This document shows positions 35,426 through 44,712 of a DNA stretch of 64,000 nt, one piece after another. The stretch is taken from NCBI RefSeq assembly GCF_009928525.1, contig NZ_JAABOK010000004.1, positions 553,684 through 617,683 on the forward strand, written 5' to 3'. A program made the translations under genes and the position numbers. Position 1 is the first letter of the stretch, and every line of letters starts with the position of its first letter. Source of the stretch: Chitinophaga solisilvae (GTDB lineage: Bacteria > Bacteroidota > Bacteroidia > Chitinophagales > Chitinophagaceae). The notes beneath the pieces were generated by a model. The model saw nothing but the letters and a program-made list of their open reading frames with translations. It ran no database searches and had not been told where the DNA came from.

Positions 35426-36358
35426 ATGCAAAAGGGAATTTTAATCTGCGGCCATGGAAGCCGTGATACAGAAGGAGTAGCGCATTTTAAGGTATTGGTG
35501 CAGCTGCTGCAGAAACGTTACCCTTCCTGCATTGTAGATTATGGGTTTCTGGAGTTTGCGCATCCCGTATATGCGGCAGCGGTAGAGCGGATGTATCAGC
35601 AGGGAGTGCGTCATATCATTGCCTTGCCCGCTATCCTGTTTGCCGGCGGGCATGCAAAGAATGATATTCCCTATGAGATGAATACGTTGCAGCAGCAGTA
35701 TCCGGATCTGAAGATCACGATGGCCGCGCATCTGGGGATTACAGCGCCTTTGTTGCAGCTGGCCAGGGGGATGATAGAAGCGGCAGAAGCGGGGAGAGAG
35801 GCTGTCAGCAGACGGGAGAGCTGCCTGCTGTTGGTAGGCCGCGGTACCAATGACCCCGATGCCAATTCAGACGTGGCTAAACTTGCACGTATGCTGTGGG
35901 AAGGTATGGGCTTCGGTTTTGCTACCACGGCATATATCGGAGTTACGGCGCCGCTGCTGACGGAGGCATTGCCCATTACCGCCTGCCTGCCTTTCAGAAG
36001 GGTGGTGGTGCTGCCGGTATTCCTGTTTACAGGCATCTTACTGAAACGCATATACGAACAGGTAGCTGCATTTCAGGAGCAGACGGAAACGGAATATATC
36101 TGTACAGACCCTTTCGGCAGCCATGAATTACTGTTGCAGGCGATAGATATGCGCATCCGCGAAGCGGAGGCGGGCAGCGGGCATATGAACTGCCAGCTGT
36201 GTAAATATCGTACGCAGATCATCGGTGTGGAAGAGGAGATGGGAAAAGAACAGATAGGACACCACCTCAATGTAAGAGGGATTTTATTTGAAGAAGAAGA
36301 AAAGCCCGGCTCCGGAAAAGGGATTATGTCCACTGTGAAAAAAGTATTAGGCATTTGA
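35426..36358 (+). CDS. cbiX: Sirohydrochlorin cobaltochelatase (CbiX, long form)
   Basis: 310 aa; inserts Co(II) into sirohydrochlorin, the defining step of the cobalt-early pathway. Two chelatase repeats: an N-terminal one starting LICGHGSRD with metal-binding His, then PAILFAGGHAKNDIP, and a second around LLVGRGTNDPDANSD and PVFLFTGILLKRI. Near the C-terminus HMNCQLC matches the M-x-C-x-x-C motif reported for the iron-sulfur cluster of Bacillus megaterium CbiX. The basic tail lacks a long His stretch. It overlaps cobI by four bases (TTGA). Confidence 0.94.
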   Translation: MQKGILICGHGSRDTEGVAHFKVLVQLLQKRYPSCIVDYGFLEFAHPVYAAAVERMYQQGVRHIIALPAILFAGGHAKNDIPYEMNTLQQQYPDLKITMAAHLGITAPLLQLARGMIEAAEAGREAVSRRESCLLLVGRGTNDPDANSDVAKLARMLWEGMGFGFATTAYIGVTAPLLTEALPITACLPFRRVVVLPVFLFTGILLKRIYEQVAAFQEQTETEYICTDPFGSHELLLQAIDMRIREAEAGSGHMNCQLCKYRTQIIGVEEEMGKEQIGHHLNVRGILFEEEEKPGSGKGIMSTVKKVLGI

Positions 36359-37068
36359 GTAAACAGGGAAAAATATACGCTGTATCGTTAGGCCCCGGTG
36401 ATCCGGAGCTGATTACGCTGAAAGGCTGGAAAGCCTTGCAGCTGGCGGATAAAATATATTATCCTGCCTCCGTGCAGGATGGGGTGGTAACCAGTTATGC
36501 CAGATCTGTCATGGAGCATTATGCGCTCACCGGGAAGATATGGCAGCCGGTGGTGCTGCAGATGACACGCGACCGGCAACATAACCTGGACGCCTATACG
36601 GAAGCATTCAACGCCATGCGGCAGGATGTGACGGAGGGCCTGCAGGTGGCCTTTGTAAGTGAAGGAGATATTTCTTTCTACAGCACTTTTATCTACATAC
36701 TGGAACATATCCGGGTACATCAGCTGCCGCTGGAAATTATTCCAGGCGTGCCTGCATTTCTGCTGGGAGCGGCTGCCCACCGGCAGCCGCTGGCACTGCT
36801 GAAGGAAAAGGTGGCTATCGTACCGCTGCTGGACAGCTACGCATCGCTGGAAAAATACCTGCGTGCGTTTGAGAATATCGTGCTGATTAAAGTGCGTGGC
36901 GCAATACCATATATCCTGCCGGCGCTGGAAGCGCAGCAGGCGGTGATGCTGTACGGCGAAAAGCTGGGTACTGCCGCCGAATTCATCACCACGGAGGCGG
37001 CGGCGCTGGAAGGTCGCAGGCTGCCTTATTTTTCACTGATTATTTTAAAAAGTAACATATGCAACTGA
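36355..37068 (+). CDS. cobI: Precorrin-2/cobalt-factor-2 C20-methyltransferase (CobI/CbiL), TTG start
   Basis: 237 aa SAM-dependent methyltransferase of the tetrapyrrole methylase fold. Motifs: AVSLGPGDPELITLKGWKAL, KIYYPAS, VAFVSEGDISFYSTFIY and IIPGVPAFLLGAAAH. The cobalt-early context implies the cobalt-factor-II substrate. No ATG exists near the N-terminus; a TTG overlapping the cbiX stop (TTGA) gives the conserved start MSKQGKIYAV, and the position fits translational coupling. Ends ten bases inside the next gene. Confidence 0.92.
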   Translation: MSKQGKIYAVSLGPGDPELITLKGWKALQLADKIYYPASVQDGVVTSYARSVMEHYALTGKIWQPVVLQMTRDRQHNLDAYTEAFNAMRQDVTEGLQVAFVSEGDISFYSTFIYILEHIRVHQLPLEIIPGVPAFLLGAAAHRQPLALLKEKVAIVPLLDSYASLEKYLRAFENIVLIKVRGAIPYILPALEAQQAVMLYGEKLGTAAEFITTEAAALEGRRLPYFSLIILKSNICN

Positions 37069-38435
37069 GCGTGATAGGTATTGGTCCGGGGGATGCGCAG
37101 TATATACTGCCGGCTGCGCAGCAGGCGCTTGCGGACGCGGATACAGTGATAGGGTATCATTATTATTTTCAGTTCGTTGCACACCTGCTGAAACCCGGCT
37201 GCGAATGCTTAGGAAGAGAATTGTCTGAAGAGGAAGCCCGCGCCGCACTGGCAGTGGAAAGCTGTGCGCCGGGAAAACATATAGCCGTCATCAGCTCCGG
37301 CGATGCGGGCGTTTATGCCATGGCATCACTGGTGTATGAATATGCTGCCAGGAAGAACAGGGTAGATATTGACCTGCAAACCATTCCCGGTATCAGCGCC
37401 TTCCAGGGAGCAGCAGCGCGGCTGGGCGCTCCCATCGGCCATGACTTCTGCTGCATTTCCCTGTCGGACCTGATGACGCCCTGGACAACCATTGAAAAGC
37501 GTATTACCGGCGCAGCCATGGGCGATTTTGTGACTTCCCTGTATAATCCGAGAAGCAGGCAGCGCAACTGGCAGCTGTCGCGCCTGAAGGAAATATACCT
37601 GCAGTACCGGCATCCGGATACGCCGGTGGCTATCGTCCGCCAGGTGACCCGCCCGGAAGAATCCATTCACCTCACCACATTGGGAGAACTGGATGTAACG
37701 CTGGTAGACATGTTCAGCCTGGTCATGATTGGTAATTCCCAGACCTTCCGCTTCCGCGATTTCCTGGTGACGCCGCGGGGCTACCTGGCCCGCAAACCGG
37801 TCACCGGCGAAGAAATTCAGGAAGAGAGCTTCCGGCAGATCATGCAGCAGCTGAAGCGGGATGATCTGACTCCGGCGGATCAGTGGGCAGTGATCCGCTG
37901 CATTCACAGTACGGCAGACTTTGAATATGAATCGCTGTATTACAGCAGGGGCAACGCTTTGGAAGTATGGCATGACTACCTGCGTAACGGCGGCGTTGTT
38001 ATCACAGACGTCACCATGGTGCAGGCCGGCATTACCAAAGCCTTCACGCAGCGTTACGGCGTTACGGTGAAATGCTATCTCAACGATGAGCGCGTGCCGG
38101 CACTGGCAGCCGCACAGAATCTGACCCGCAGCCAGGCCGGTATGCGCCTGGCCATTGCAGAACACCCCGATGCGCTGTTTGTTACCGGTAACGCGCCTAC
38201 GGCACTGCTGGAAATTTGTGAGCAATGTGAAAAAGGTACCTGCACCCCGGCAGGCGTTATTGCTGCGGCGGTAGGCTTCGTGAACGTGCTGGAATCCAAG
38301 CTGAAACTACGTTTCGGAACACAGGCGCCAGCTGTTATCATCGATGGCCGCAAGGGAGGCAGCAACGTGGCTGCAGCTATTGTGAACGCTGCCTTTACCC
38401 TGGATACTATCACTGAAATGACTACACGCTTATGA
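37059..38435 (+). CDS. cobJ: Fused precorrin-3B C17-methyltransferase (CobJ/CbiH) and precorrin-8X methylmutase (CobH/CbiC)
   Basis: 458 aa bifunctional protein. Residues 1 to about 245 are a tetrapyrrole methylase (LSVIGIGPGDAQYILPAA, VISSGDAGVYAMA, IPGISAFQGAAARLGAPIGHDF, SLYNPRSR) performing ring contraction at C17. Residues about 265-458 are the methylmutase that moves the C11 methyl to C12: AVIRCIHSTADFEYESL with the catalytic His, GGVVITDVTMVQAGI, NAPTALLEI and GFVNVLESK. The two steps are not adjacent in the pathway, so the fusion may help hold intermediates. Overlaps by ten and four bases on either side. Confidence 0.94.
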   Translation: MQLSVIGIGPGDAQYILPAAQQALADADTVIGYHYYFQFVAHLLKPGCECLGRELSEEEARAALAVESCAPGKHIAVISSGDAGVYAMASLVYEYAARKNRVDIDLQTIPGISAFQGAAARLGAPIGHDFCCISLSDLMTPWTTIEKRITGAAMGDFVTSLYNPRSRQRNWQLSRLKEIYLQYRHPDTPVAIVRQVTRPEESIHLTTLGELDVTLVDMFSLVMIGNSQTFRFRDFLVTPRGYLARKPVTGEEIQEESFRQIMQQLKRDDLTPADQWAVIRCIHSTADFEYESLYYSRGNALEVWHDYLRNGGVVITDVTMVQAGITKAFTQRYGVTVKCYLNDERVPALAAAQNLTRSQAGMRLAIAEHPDALFVTGNAPTALLEICEQCEKGTCTPAGVIAAAVGFVNVLESKLKLRFGTQAPAVIIDGRKGGSNVAAAIVNAAFTLDTITEMTTRL

Positions 38436-39625
38436 AGGAATACCTCGTCATAGGTGTTGCCAATCATACGGATACCTGCTGTTCGGCAGAGGCGATCACC
38501 CTGTTGCCGCAATACCCGGTATTCTCCGGCGGCGAGCGCCACTATGCGCTGGTGAAACACCTGCTGCCGGCAGCGCATACCTGGATCACCATCCGTGGCA
38601 ATATGCCGGACCTCTTCGCACAATACGCGCTGGTGGAAGGCCCGCTGGTGATATTTGCCAGCGGCGACCCGCTGTTCTACGGTATGGTGCAAACCATTTA
38701 TAAATACGATCCTGCGGCTCACGTGAAAGTATATCCGCAGTTTAACAGCATACAACGGCTCTGCGCCAAAACAGGCCAGCCATATGAAAAAGTGAGGAAT
38801 ACTTCCGTGCATGGCCGCAGCTGGCAGGAGCTGGATACAGCCCTGATAAAGGGAGAACCGCTTATTTCCATACTTACCGACAATACCCGGTCGCCGCAAA
38901 CAATCGCACAACGGCTGCTGGAATACGGTTTTAATCACTATGAAATGTGGGTGGGAGAGGACCTGGACGGTGCAGCAGAAAGTATATTCCGCCTGTCGCT
39001 AACGGAAGCGGCTACACGTGAATTTTACACGCTGAACTGCGTACTGATGAAACAAATAAGCCGCCCCGCACAGCCAGGGCTGGGTATAGACGATCACCTG
39101 TTTGCAGGACTGCCCGGCAGACCTAATATGATAACCAAAAAGGCAGTGCGGCTCCTGGCCATATCCCGGCTACAGCTTCACCAGGCGAAGGTCTGCTGGG
39201 ACATCGGCTTCTGCACCGGCGCAGTGGCTATCGAAATAAAAAGATGTTATCCGCAGACAGATGTCTGGGCTTTTGAAAAAAGACCGGAATGCGAAGATAT
39301 CCTAAGACAGAACACACGGCAGCTGTCTGCCCCCGGCATTCACTGCATCATGGGCGATTTCTATGAACAGGAGCATGCCTCCTTTCCTGCACCGGATGCC
39401 GTTTTTATCGGAGGGCATGGAAACCGCCTGCCGGAACTGATGCAGATCATTCATACGTGTATGCGTGCAGGTGGCATCATCGTCATGAACGCTGTACTGG
39501 AAAGCAGCGCGGAGCAGTTCATCACAATGGCTGCACAACTGGGCTGGGAACTACAGCCGGAGGAAGTATTACAGATCAACGAACATAACCCGATAAGGGT
39601 ATTAACCGCTATCAGGAAAGCATGA
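38432..39625 (+). CDS. cobL: Precorrin-6Y C5,15-methyltransferase (decarboxylating), CbiE-CbiT fusion
   Basis: 397 aa. The N-terminal half (about 1-210) is the CbiE tetrapyrrole methylase acting at C5 (VIFASGDPLFYGMVQTIYKY, SVHGRSWQELD, ILTDNTRSPQTIA). The C-terminal half (about 220-397) is a class I methyltransferase, CbiT, that methylates C15 and decarboxylates the C12 acetate: NMITKKAVRLLAIS, CWDIGFCTGAVAIEI and DAVFIGGHG. The usual GAGSG of motif I is replaced by GFCTG, which keeps the glycines. Joined to both neighbours by ATGA overlaps. Confidence 0.94.
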   Translation: MKEYLVIGVANHTDTCCSAEAITLLPQYPVFSGGERHYALVKHLLPAAHTWITIRGNMPDLFAQYALVEGPLVIFASGDPLFYGMVQTIYKYDPAAHVKVYPQFNSIQRLCAKTGQPYEKVRNTSVHGRSWQELDTALIKGEPLISILTDNTRSPQTIAQRLLEYGFNHYEMWVGEDLDGAAESIFRLSLTEAATREFYTLNCVLMKQISRPAQPGLGIDDHLFAGLPGRPNMITKKAVRLLAISRLQLHQAKVCWDIGFCTGAVAIEIKRCYPQTDVWAFEKRPECEDILRQNTRQLSAPGIHCIMGDFYEQEHASFPAPDAVFIGGHGNRLPELMQIIHTCMRAGGIIVMNAVLESSAEQFITMAAQLGWELQPEEVLQINEHNPIRVLTAIRKA

Positions 39626-41484
39626 AACAAGTATATCATACCGCCATTATCGCAAGCACAGACAGAGCATTGGCGCTGGCAGCCGCTATCAGCAGGGAAA
39701 TCCCGGAGGCGGCCGTATTTTCTACCCGCCCGGAAACAGTGGCCGGAGTAACCTACATCAGGTCTATCAGCTCCTTCCTGGAAGAACATTTTACCACCTA
39801 TACCTCTTTTGTTTTTATAGGCGCGCTCGGCATTTGTGTGCGGAGTATTGCGCCGCACATACAGGACAAGACTACCGATCCTGCTGTCATTAACCTGGAC
39901 GATCATGGGTTTTTCGTACAGTCGGTACTGTCAGGCCACCTCGGCGGAGCTAATCAGCTGGCGAAGCAGGTGGCGCGTATACTGGGCGCACAGGCTGTCA
40001 TCACTACTTCCAGTGATCTGCAGGATATATGGGCGCTGGATACGCTGGGACGCCGGTTCAGCTGGACAACCACGGCAGGCAGTCCCATGAACAGCATTAT
40101 CTCCCTGTTTGTCAACAACCGCCGCACTGCATTGCTGCTGGAAGTAAAAGATCAGGGAACCGAATGGCTGACCCGCACCAGACCTGCTTTTGTCGATATT
40201 TATTATAAACTGGAAGATATTCCGCTGTCTGACTACGAATTACTGATAGCAGTAACCTGCCGCAAGTACGAGGTCATCACGCCGGTATTGTATTATCATC
40301 CTGCCGCATTGCATATTGGTATGGGCTGCAGCCGCGATATAGAACCGGATCTGCTGGAAGCCTCCCTGCTGCGGCAGCTGGAGGTCCACGGCTTTGCGCG
40401 CGAAGCCGTGAAAAGCATCGGCTCCATCGATATAAAACATGATGAAACCGCTTTCCTGCAGCTGGCAGAAAAGTGGAAGATTCCTTTCCATACTTACACC
40501 GCTGCAGCATTGAACAGCTGCGAGGTGGCCAACCCTTCTGAGGTCGTAAAAAGTAAACTGGATGTATACAGTGTGTCAGAAGCCAGTGCATTACTGTCTT
40601 CCGGCAATACCCGCTGGCTGCTGGAGAAACAGAAAATTACGGTGGCTTCGGGCAAAAAGCATACTATAGCTGTTTCCCTGGATGCTGCACTGGAAAGGCG
40701 GGCGCAGATTGCCATTGTGGGTGCAGGCCCCGGCGATGCCAGGCTGATAGCCATCAGCGGTAAAGAATTACTGGAAACGGCTGACCTGATTTTATATGCC
40801 GGCAGCCTCGTTCCGGAAGAGCTGACGCACTACGCGAAAAACGGCGCAGTGGTTTGTAATTCCGCCGGTATGACCCTGGAAGAACAAATGACGCTGATGG
40901 AAGCGCACTACGCAAAAGGGCATCTGATTGTGCGGCTGCAATCCGGCGATCCTTCCATCTATGGCGCTATCCAGGAGCAGATGTCGCTCTTTGATGAAAA
41001 GGGCATGGAATATTTTATTGTGCCGGGTATCTCTTCTTTTCAGGCTGCTGCCGCAGTACTGAAATCTGAATTCACGATTCCGGAAGTAGTGCAGACCATC
41101 ATCCTCACCCGCGGAGAAGGCAATACGCCGTTGCCTGAGCGGGAGAAACTGCAGGAGATGGCGAAGCATCGTGCCACCATGTGCATCTTCCTGAGCGCTA
41201 CCATCGCCAGAAACGTACAGGCGCAGCTGTTAGAACACTATCCGCCGGAAACGCCTGTGGCAGTGCTGTACCGGGTTACCTGGAAAGATGAACAGGTTTT
41301 TACCGGAGAACTGCATGAGCTGGCAGCTATTGTCCGCAACAATAAACTGACACGCACGGCGCTCATTATTGTCGGATCGGCGATAGGGGCCAGGAAAAAC
41401 AGATCGCATCTTTATAATCCTGACTGGAAGCACATCTTCCGGAATCAGAAAACTAATGCAGCTAATAAAAAAGATACGCTATGA
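39622..41484 (+). CDS. cbiG: Fused cobalt-precorrin-5A hydrolase (CbiG) and precorrin-4 C11-methyltransferase (CobM/CbiF)
   Basis: 620 aa. The N-terminal about 345 residues are CbiG, which opens the lactone and releases acetaldehyde: FIGALGICVRSIAPHIQDK, VLSGHLGGANQLAK, and the C-terminal CbiG part HIGMGCSRDIEPDLLEAS and DIKHDE. From about residue 352 on is CbiF: AIVGAGPGDARLIAISGKELL, LVPEELTHYA, RLQSGDPSIYGAIQEQM, FIVPGISSFQAAAA and the arm TRGEGNTPLP. These catalyse consecutive steps, methylation at C11 then deacylation. CbiG shows that the anaerobic route, not the CobG oxygenase route, is used. Confidence 0.95.
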   Translation: MKQVYHTAIIASTDRALALAAAISREIPEAAVFSTRPETVAGVTYIRSISSFLEEHFTTYTSFVFIGALGICVRSIAPHIQDKTTDPAVINLDDHGFFVQSVLSGHLGGANQLAKQVARILGAQAVITTSSDLQDIWALDTLGRRFSWTTTAGSPMNSIISLFVNNRRTALLLEVKDQGTEWLTRTRPAFVDIYYKLEDIPLSDYELLIAVTCRKYEVITPVLYYHPAALHIGMGCSRDIEPDLLEASLLRQLEVHGFAREAVKSIGSIDIKHDETAFLQLAEKWKIPFHTYTAAALNSCEVANPSEVVKSKLDVYSVSEASALLSSGNTRWLLEKQKITVASGKKHTIAVSLDAALERRAQIAIVGAGPGDARLIAISGKELLETADLILYAGSLVPEELTHYAKNGAVVCNSAGMTLEEQMTLMEAHYAKGHLIVRLQSGDPSIYGAIQEQMSLFDEKGMEYFIVPGISSFQAAAAVLKSEFTIPEVVQTIILTRGEGNTPLPEREKLQEMAKHRATMCIFLSATIARNVQAQLLEHYPPETPVAVLYRVTWKDEQVFTGELHELAAIVRNNKLTRTALIIVGSAIGARKNRSHLYNPDWKHIFRNQKTNAANKKDTL

Positions 41485-42239
41485 TCCTCGTTTTTGGTGG
41501 TACTACAGAAGGAAAACAGGTTATATCCGCCCTCGCGGATACAGCGCTGCCATTCTGGTATTCGTCGAAAATCAGGATTGAGGTAACGTTGCCTGTCAAT
41601 GGCCGCTACCGCTGCGGCGCACTCACCGAATCGGCGCTGGAAGACTTCTGCAGGGAACAGAGCATCCGTGTCATTGTTCATGCCAGCCACCCTTTCGCGG
41701 CAGTGTTACATGAAACTATCGGCGTTGTCAGCAAACGTTTATGCATTCCTGTTATACGCTTTGAGCGGCAGTATCCCGCAGCGGAAGCACATCCGCTGAT
41801 AAGGTATGCAGATAGCTATGACGAAGTGCTCGCAGCATTGCTGTCTGCGGCATACGAACCGGTATTGTCCCTGACCGGCGTGCAGACCATCATCCGCTGG
41901 AAGGCATACTGGGAACAGCACAGGATGTATTGCCGCATCCTGCCCCGCGACACTTCCCTGGAAATAGCCAGAGGTACTGGTTTTCCGGAAGAACAATTGC
42001 TGTTGTCCTTTCCCGGCAAAACAGTGGAAGAAGAACTGGCCGTTATACGGGAAACCGGTGTACAGGCCATGGTGACCAAAGAAAGCGGAGAAAGCGGCTT
42101 CCTGCCGGTGAAGGTGGCAGCAGCCATCGCGGCAGGTATCCCGTTATACATTATCAGAAGACCTGCACTGCCGGCACATTTTATCAAAACTGACCAGGCA
42201 GCGGGATTATTATATCACGTAAACCGGCTGCTGGTATGA
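41481..42239 (+). CDS. cobK: Precorrin-6A/cobalt-precorrin-6A reductase (CobK/CbiJ)
   Basis: 252 aa NAD(P)H-dependent reductase of the corrin macrocycle. The N-terminal MILVFGGTTEGKQVI is the nucleotide-binding turn; VIVHASHPFAAVLHETIGVV, IPVIRFERQYP and the late MVTKESGESGF are family motifs. The cobalt-early context favours cobalt-precorrin-6A as substrate, with NADH the usual donor for CbiJ. ATGA overlaps with both neighbours. Confidence 0.93.
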   Translation: MILVFGGTTEGKQVISALADTALPFWYSSKIRIEVTLPVNGRYRCGALTESALEDFCREQSIRVIVHASHPFAAVLHETIGVVSKRLCIPVIRFERQYPAAEAHPLIRYADSYDEVLAALLSAAYEPVLSLTGVQTIIRWKAYWEQHRMYCRILPRDTSLEIARGTGFPEEQLLLSFPGKTVEEELAVIRETGVQAMVTKESGESGFLPVKVAAAIAAGIPLYIIRRPALPAHFIKTDQAAGLLYHVNRLLV

Positions 42240-43324
42240 GTCTGCAACCTGTTCCCAAAGGAGAGCTGCGTTGGGGCTACAGTACCGGTGCCTGCGCCAC
42301 CGCCTGCACCAAAGCTGCTATGATGGCGCTGTTGGAGCAGGAAGATGTGAGCGCAGTGACCATTACGCTGCCCGACGGGGAAGAGGTATTGTTCCGCATT
42401 CATCACTGCAGCTATACTACCGATAGCGCTACCTGCGCTACCTATAAGGACAGCGGGGATGATCCCGATGTAACCAATGGCGCAGAAATAAGCAGTACCG
42501 TGAGTTTTGGGGGGATGCTTCCGGTTAATTTTTTACCGGGAGAAGGGGTGGGCATGGTAACATTACCGGGGTTGTCGGTACCGGTAGGTGAACCAGCCAT
42601 CAACCCGGTGCCGCGGCAGATGATGTCTGCCGTTGTCCGGGAAATCTGCCGGCAATACAATGTTGATTCGCATATAGGCGTCAGCGTGCGTGTCACCAAC
42701 GGCGCCACAATGGCCGAAAAAACGCTGAATGCCCGGCTGGGAATTGTCAATGGTATCTCTATCCTGGGTACAACCGGCAGGGTGAAACCCTTCTCAGCAG
42801 CGGCTTACATCGCCAGTATAGAACAGGGGATAGATGTGGCGCTGGCGAATGGTTTGCAGACAGTAGTCATTAATTCCGGCGGCCGCAGTGAAAAGCTGTT
42901 ACGCGGTCTGTATCCGCAGCTTCCAGCCATGGCCTTTGTGCAGTATGGTAACTGGATAGGGGAAACGCTGGAGAAAATTAATAATACGCCATTGCAGTCG
43001 TTCACTATCGGCATGATGCTGGGTAAGGCAGTCAAGCTGGCCGGTGGCGCACTGAATACACACAGCAACCAGTCGTCGTGGGATAAGGAATTTGTGGCTG
43101 GTCTTGCTGCCACTGCGGGCTATCCGCCGGAAAAATGCGAGACGATAAGACAGCTGAGTATGGCAAGAGGACTGACGGAGCTGTTTCCGTTTGAGAGCGG
43201 AGAGCCGTTCTATGCTGCGCTGGCCGCGCAATGCAGACAGGTCATTGCCTCCGTGCTGAAACCCGTTCCGTTTGAAATTGTATTGATTGATGCAGCAGAC
43301 CAACATCTGTTGTATGTGGACTAA
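42236..43324 (+). CDS. cbiD: Cobalt-precorrin-5B C1-methyltransferase (CbiD)
   Basis: 362 aa SAM-dependent methyltransferase at C1, specific to the anaerobic route. Family landmarks: LRWGYSTGACATACTKAAMMAL, DSGDDPDVTNGAEI, GEGVGMVTLPGL, GEPAINPVPRQM, LGIVNGISILGTTG and a late MLGKAVKLAGGALNTHS. Length is usual. It is ATGA-coupled to cobK and ends the core ring-synthesis run 12 bases before the first permease gene. Confidence 0.95.
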   Translation: MSLQPVPKGELRWGYSTGACATACTKAAMMALLEQEDVSAVTITLPDGEEVLFRIHHCSYTTDSATCATYKDSGDDPDVTNGAEISSTVSFGGMLPVNFLPGEGVGMVTLPGLSVPVGEPAINPVPRQMMSAVVREICRQYNVDSHIGVSVRVTNGATMAEKTLNARLGIVNGISILGTTGRVKPFSAAAYIASIEQGIDVALANGLQTVVINSGGRSEKLLRGLYPQLPAMAFVQYGNWIGETLEKINNTPLQSFTIGMMLGKAVKLAGGALNTHSNQSSWDKEFVAGLAATAGYPPEKCETIRQLSMARGLTELFPFESGEPFYAALAAQCRQVIASVLKPVPFEIVLIDAADQHLLYVD

Positions 43325-43336
43325 AAAATAAAAGAC

Positions 43337-44044
43337 ATGTATCCGTTACTGTTAGACTCGTTACTGTTAGGTGTACAGCATTCATTTGAGCCGGACCATA
43401 TGGCGGCGGTATCTGTACTGGCTTCTGAAAGAACCCGTAATAAATCCGGTCTGGGCCGGCTGGTGTGGCGCTCCTCTCAGTGGGCGCTGGGGCATTCCGT
43501 GACCCTGGTGCTGTTCAGTGCTTTCGCCCTGTTGCTGAAATCGGCCATCCCATTTAATCTCTCTGCCTGGGCAGAAATCGCCGTAGGACCTATCATGATA
43601 TGGCTAGGATGGTCCGCCATCCGCCGCAACCACAAGCTGAAAGAGCTGATGGCAGAACACCGGAAGTTTGAAGAACATGAGCATCTTACCAACGCCTTAC
43701 ATATACATGGTAAGCAGGGAGAAGAAATAGCCATGAACCCGCTGAGCAGGTCATTCTGGGTAGGTATGCTGCATGGTCTTGCCGGCACCGGCGGTGCATG
43801 CGCCGTAGCGCTCACACTCGCGGCCACGGATACGCGTACTGCCGTATGGATCATTGTACTGCAGAGCGCAGGCATTATCCTGGCGATGACCACCTACAGC
43901 TGCGTGCTGGCATTTTCTGTATCCCGTTTCATTGAGCGTAACCAGATTGCCTTTAAGGTAATCAATGCTATAGTAGGTATATTTTCCATTGCCATTGGCC
44001 TGTTGTGGATATATAATGCCGCACAGGACTTCTGGCAGGCATAA
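43337..44044 (+). CDS. NiCoT/UreH-like nickel/cobalt permease, copy 1
   Basis: 235 aa with about six hydrophobic helices. GVQHSFEPDHMAAVS fits the H-x4-D-H metal-selectivity signature of the HoxN/NicT group, and a second GHSVT motif follows as in that family. A His/Glu-rich cytoplasmic loop (EEHEHLTNALHIHGK) could gather metal. In this operon it most likely imports Co2+ for the chelatases. It is a clear paralogue of the next gene: both share SSQWALGHS, GMxHGLAGTGGAC and the same helix order. The stop shares a base with the next start (TAATG). Confidence 0.85.
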   Translation: MYPLLLDSLLLGVQHSFEPDHMAAVSVLASERTRNKSGLGRLVWRSSQWALGHSVTLVLFSAFALLLKSAIPFNLSAWAEIAVGPIMIWLGWSAIRRNHKLKELMAEHRKFEEHEHLTNALHIHGKQGEEIAMNPLSRSFWVGMLHGLAGTGGACAVALTLAATDTRTAVWIIVLQSAGIILAMTTYSCVLAFSVSRFIERNQIAFKVINAIVGIFSIAIGLLWIYNAAQDFWQA

Positions 44045-44712
44045 TGAAAATGATGATCCTTATGATGGTTCCTTTATTTGTAGATTCTTTTCTGCTGGGT
44101 ATCCAGCACTCATTTGAGCCGGACCATGTAGCAGCAGTCTCTGTGCTGGCAACGGAAGACAACCAGCGGCACCGGCTGCGGAAACTTATGTGGCGCTCTT
44201 CCCAGTGGGCGCTGGGGCATTCGCTCACGCTGGTATTGTTCGGCGTGCTGATTCTGATTCTTAAATCTGCGCTGTCAGAACATATTGCCGGTTATGTAGA
44301 ATTCCTGATTGGGCCTATTATGATCTGGCTGGGTGTTACCGCTATCATGCGCAATTTCCCGAAAGCCGGAAGCGTGCCACAACATACGCATACGCATGCG
44401 CCGTCAGGGAATATGCTGAGCCGTTCCTTCTGGATCGGGATGATTCATGGTCTTGCCGGTACCGGCGGCGCATGTACGCTGGCATTTACACTGGCCGCCA
44501 GCGACGCCTATGCAGCGGTAGGCATACTGGTATTGCAGAGTGTAGGCATCATTGTAGCCATGACCGGATACAGTTGCCTGTTTGCATTGTCCGTAAGCCG
44601 TTTTTCCGGTCGCTGGAAACCATCGGTAAAAGGGATCAACTATGTGGTCGGTGCCTTTTCTATTGTGATAGGTCTGTTTTGTTTATATGAATCTTTCAGG
44701 GAACTGATATGA
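44044..44712 (+). CDS. NiCoT/UreH-like nickel/cobalt permease, copy 2
   Basis: 222 aa, tandem paralogue of the previous protein with the same H-x4-D-H motif (IQHSFEPDHVAAVS), SSQWALGHS and MIHGLAGTGGACTLAF. Its central loop is shorter and has a QHTHTHAPS His cluster. The pair may form a heteromeric permease, or one copy may have changed metal preference or serve as regulator; sequence alone cannot decide. ATG at the TAATG overlap; ends in ATGA with the AAA gene. Confidence 0.85.
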   Translation: MKMMILMMVPLFVDSFLLGIQHSFEPDHVAAVSVLATEDNQRHRLRKLMWRSSQWALGHSLTLVLFGVLILILKSALSEHIAGYVEFLIGPIMIWLGVTAIMRNFPKAGSVPQHTHTHAPSGNMLSRSFWIGMIHGLAGTGGACTLAFTLAASDAYAAVGILVLQSVGIIVAMTGYSCLFALSVSRFSGRWKPSVKGINYVVGAFSIVIGLFCLYESFRELI

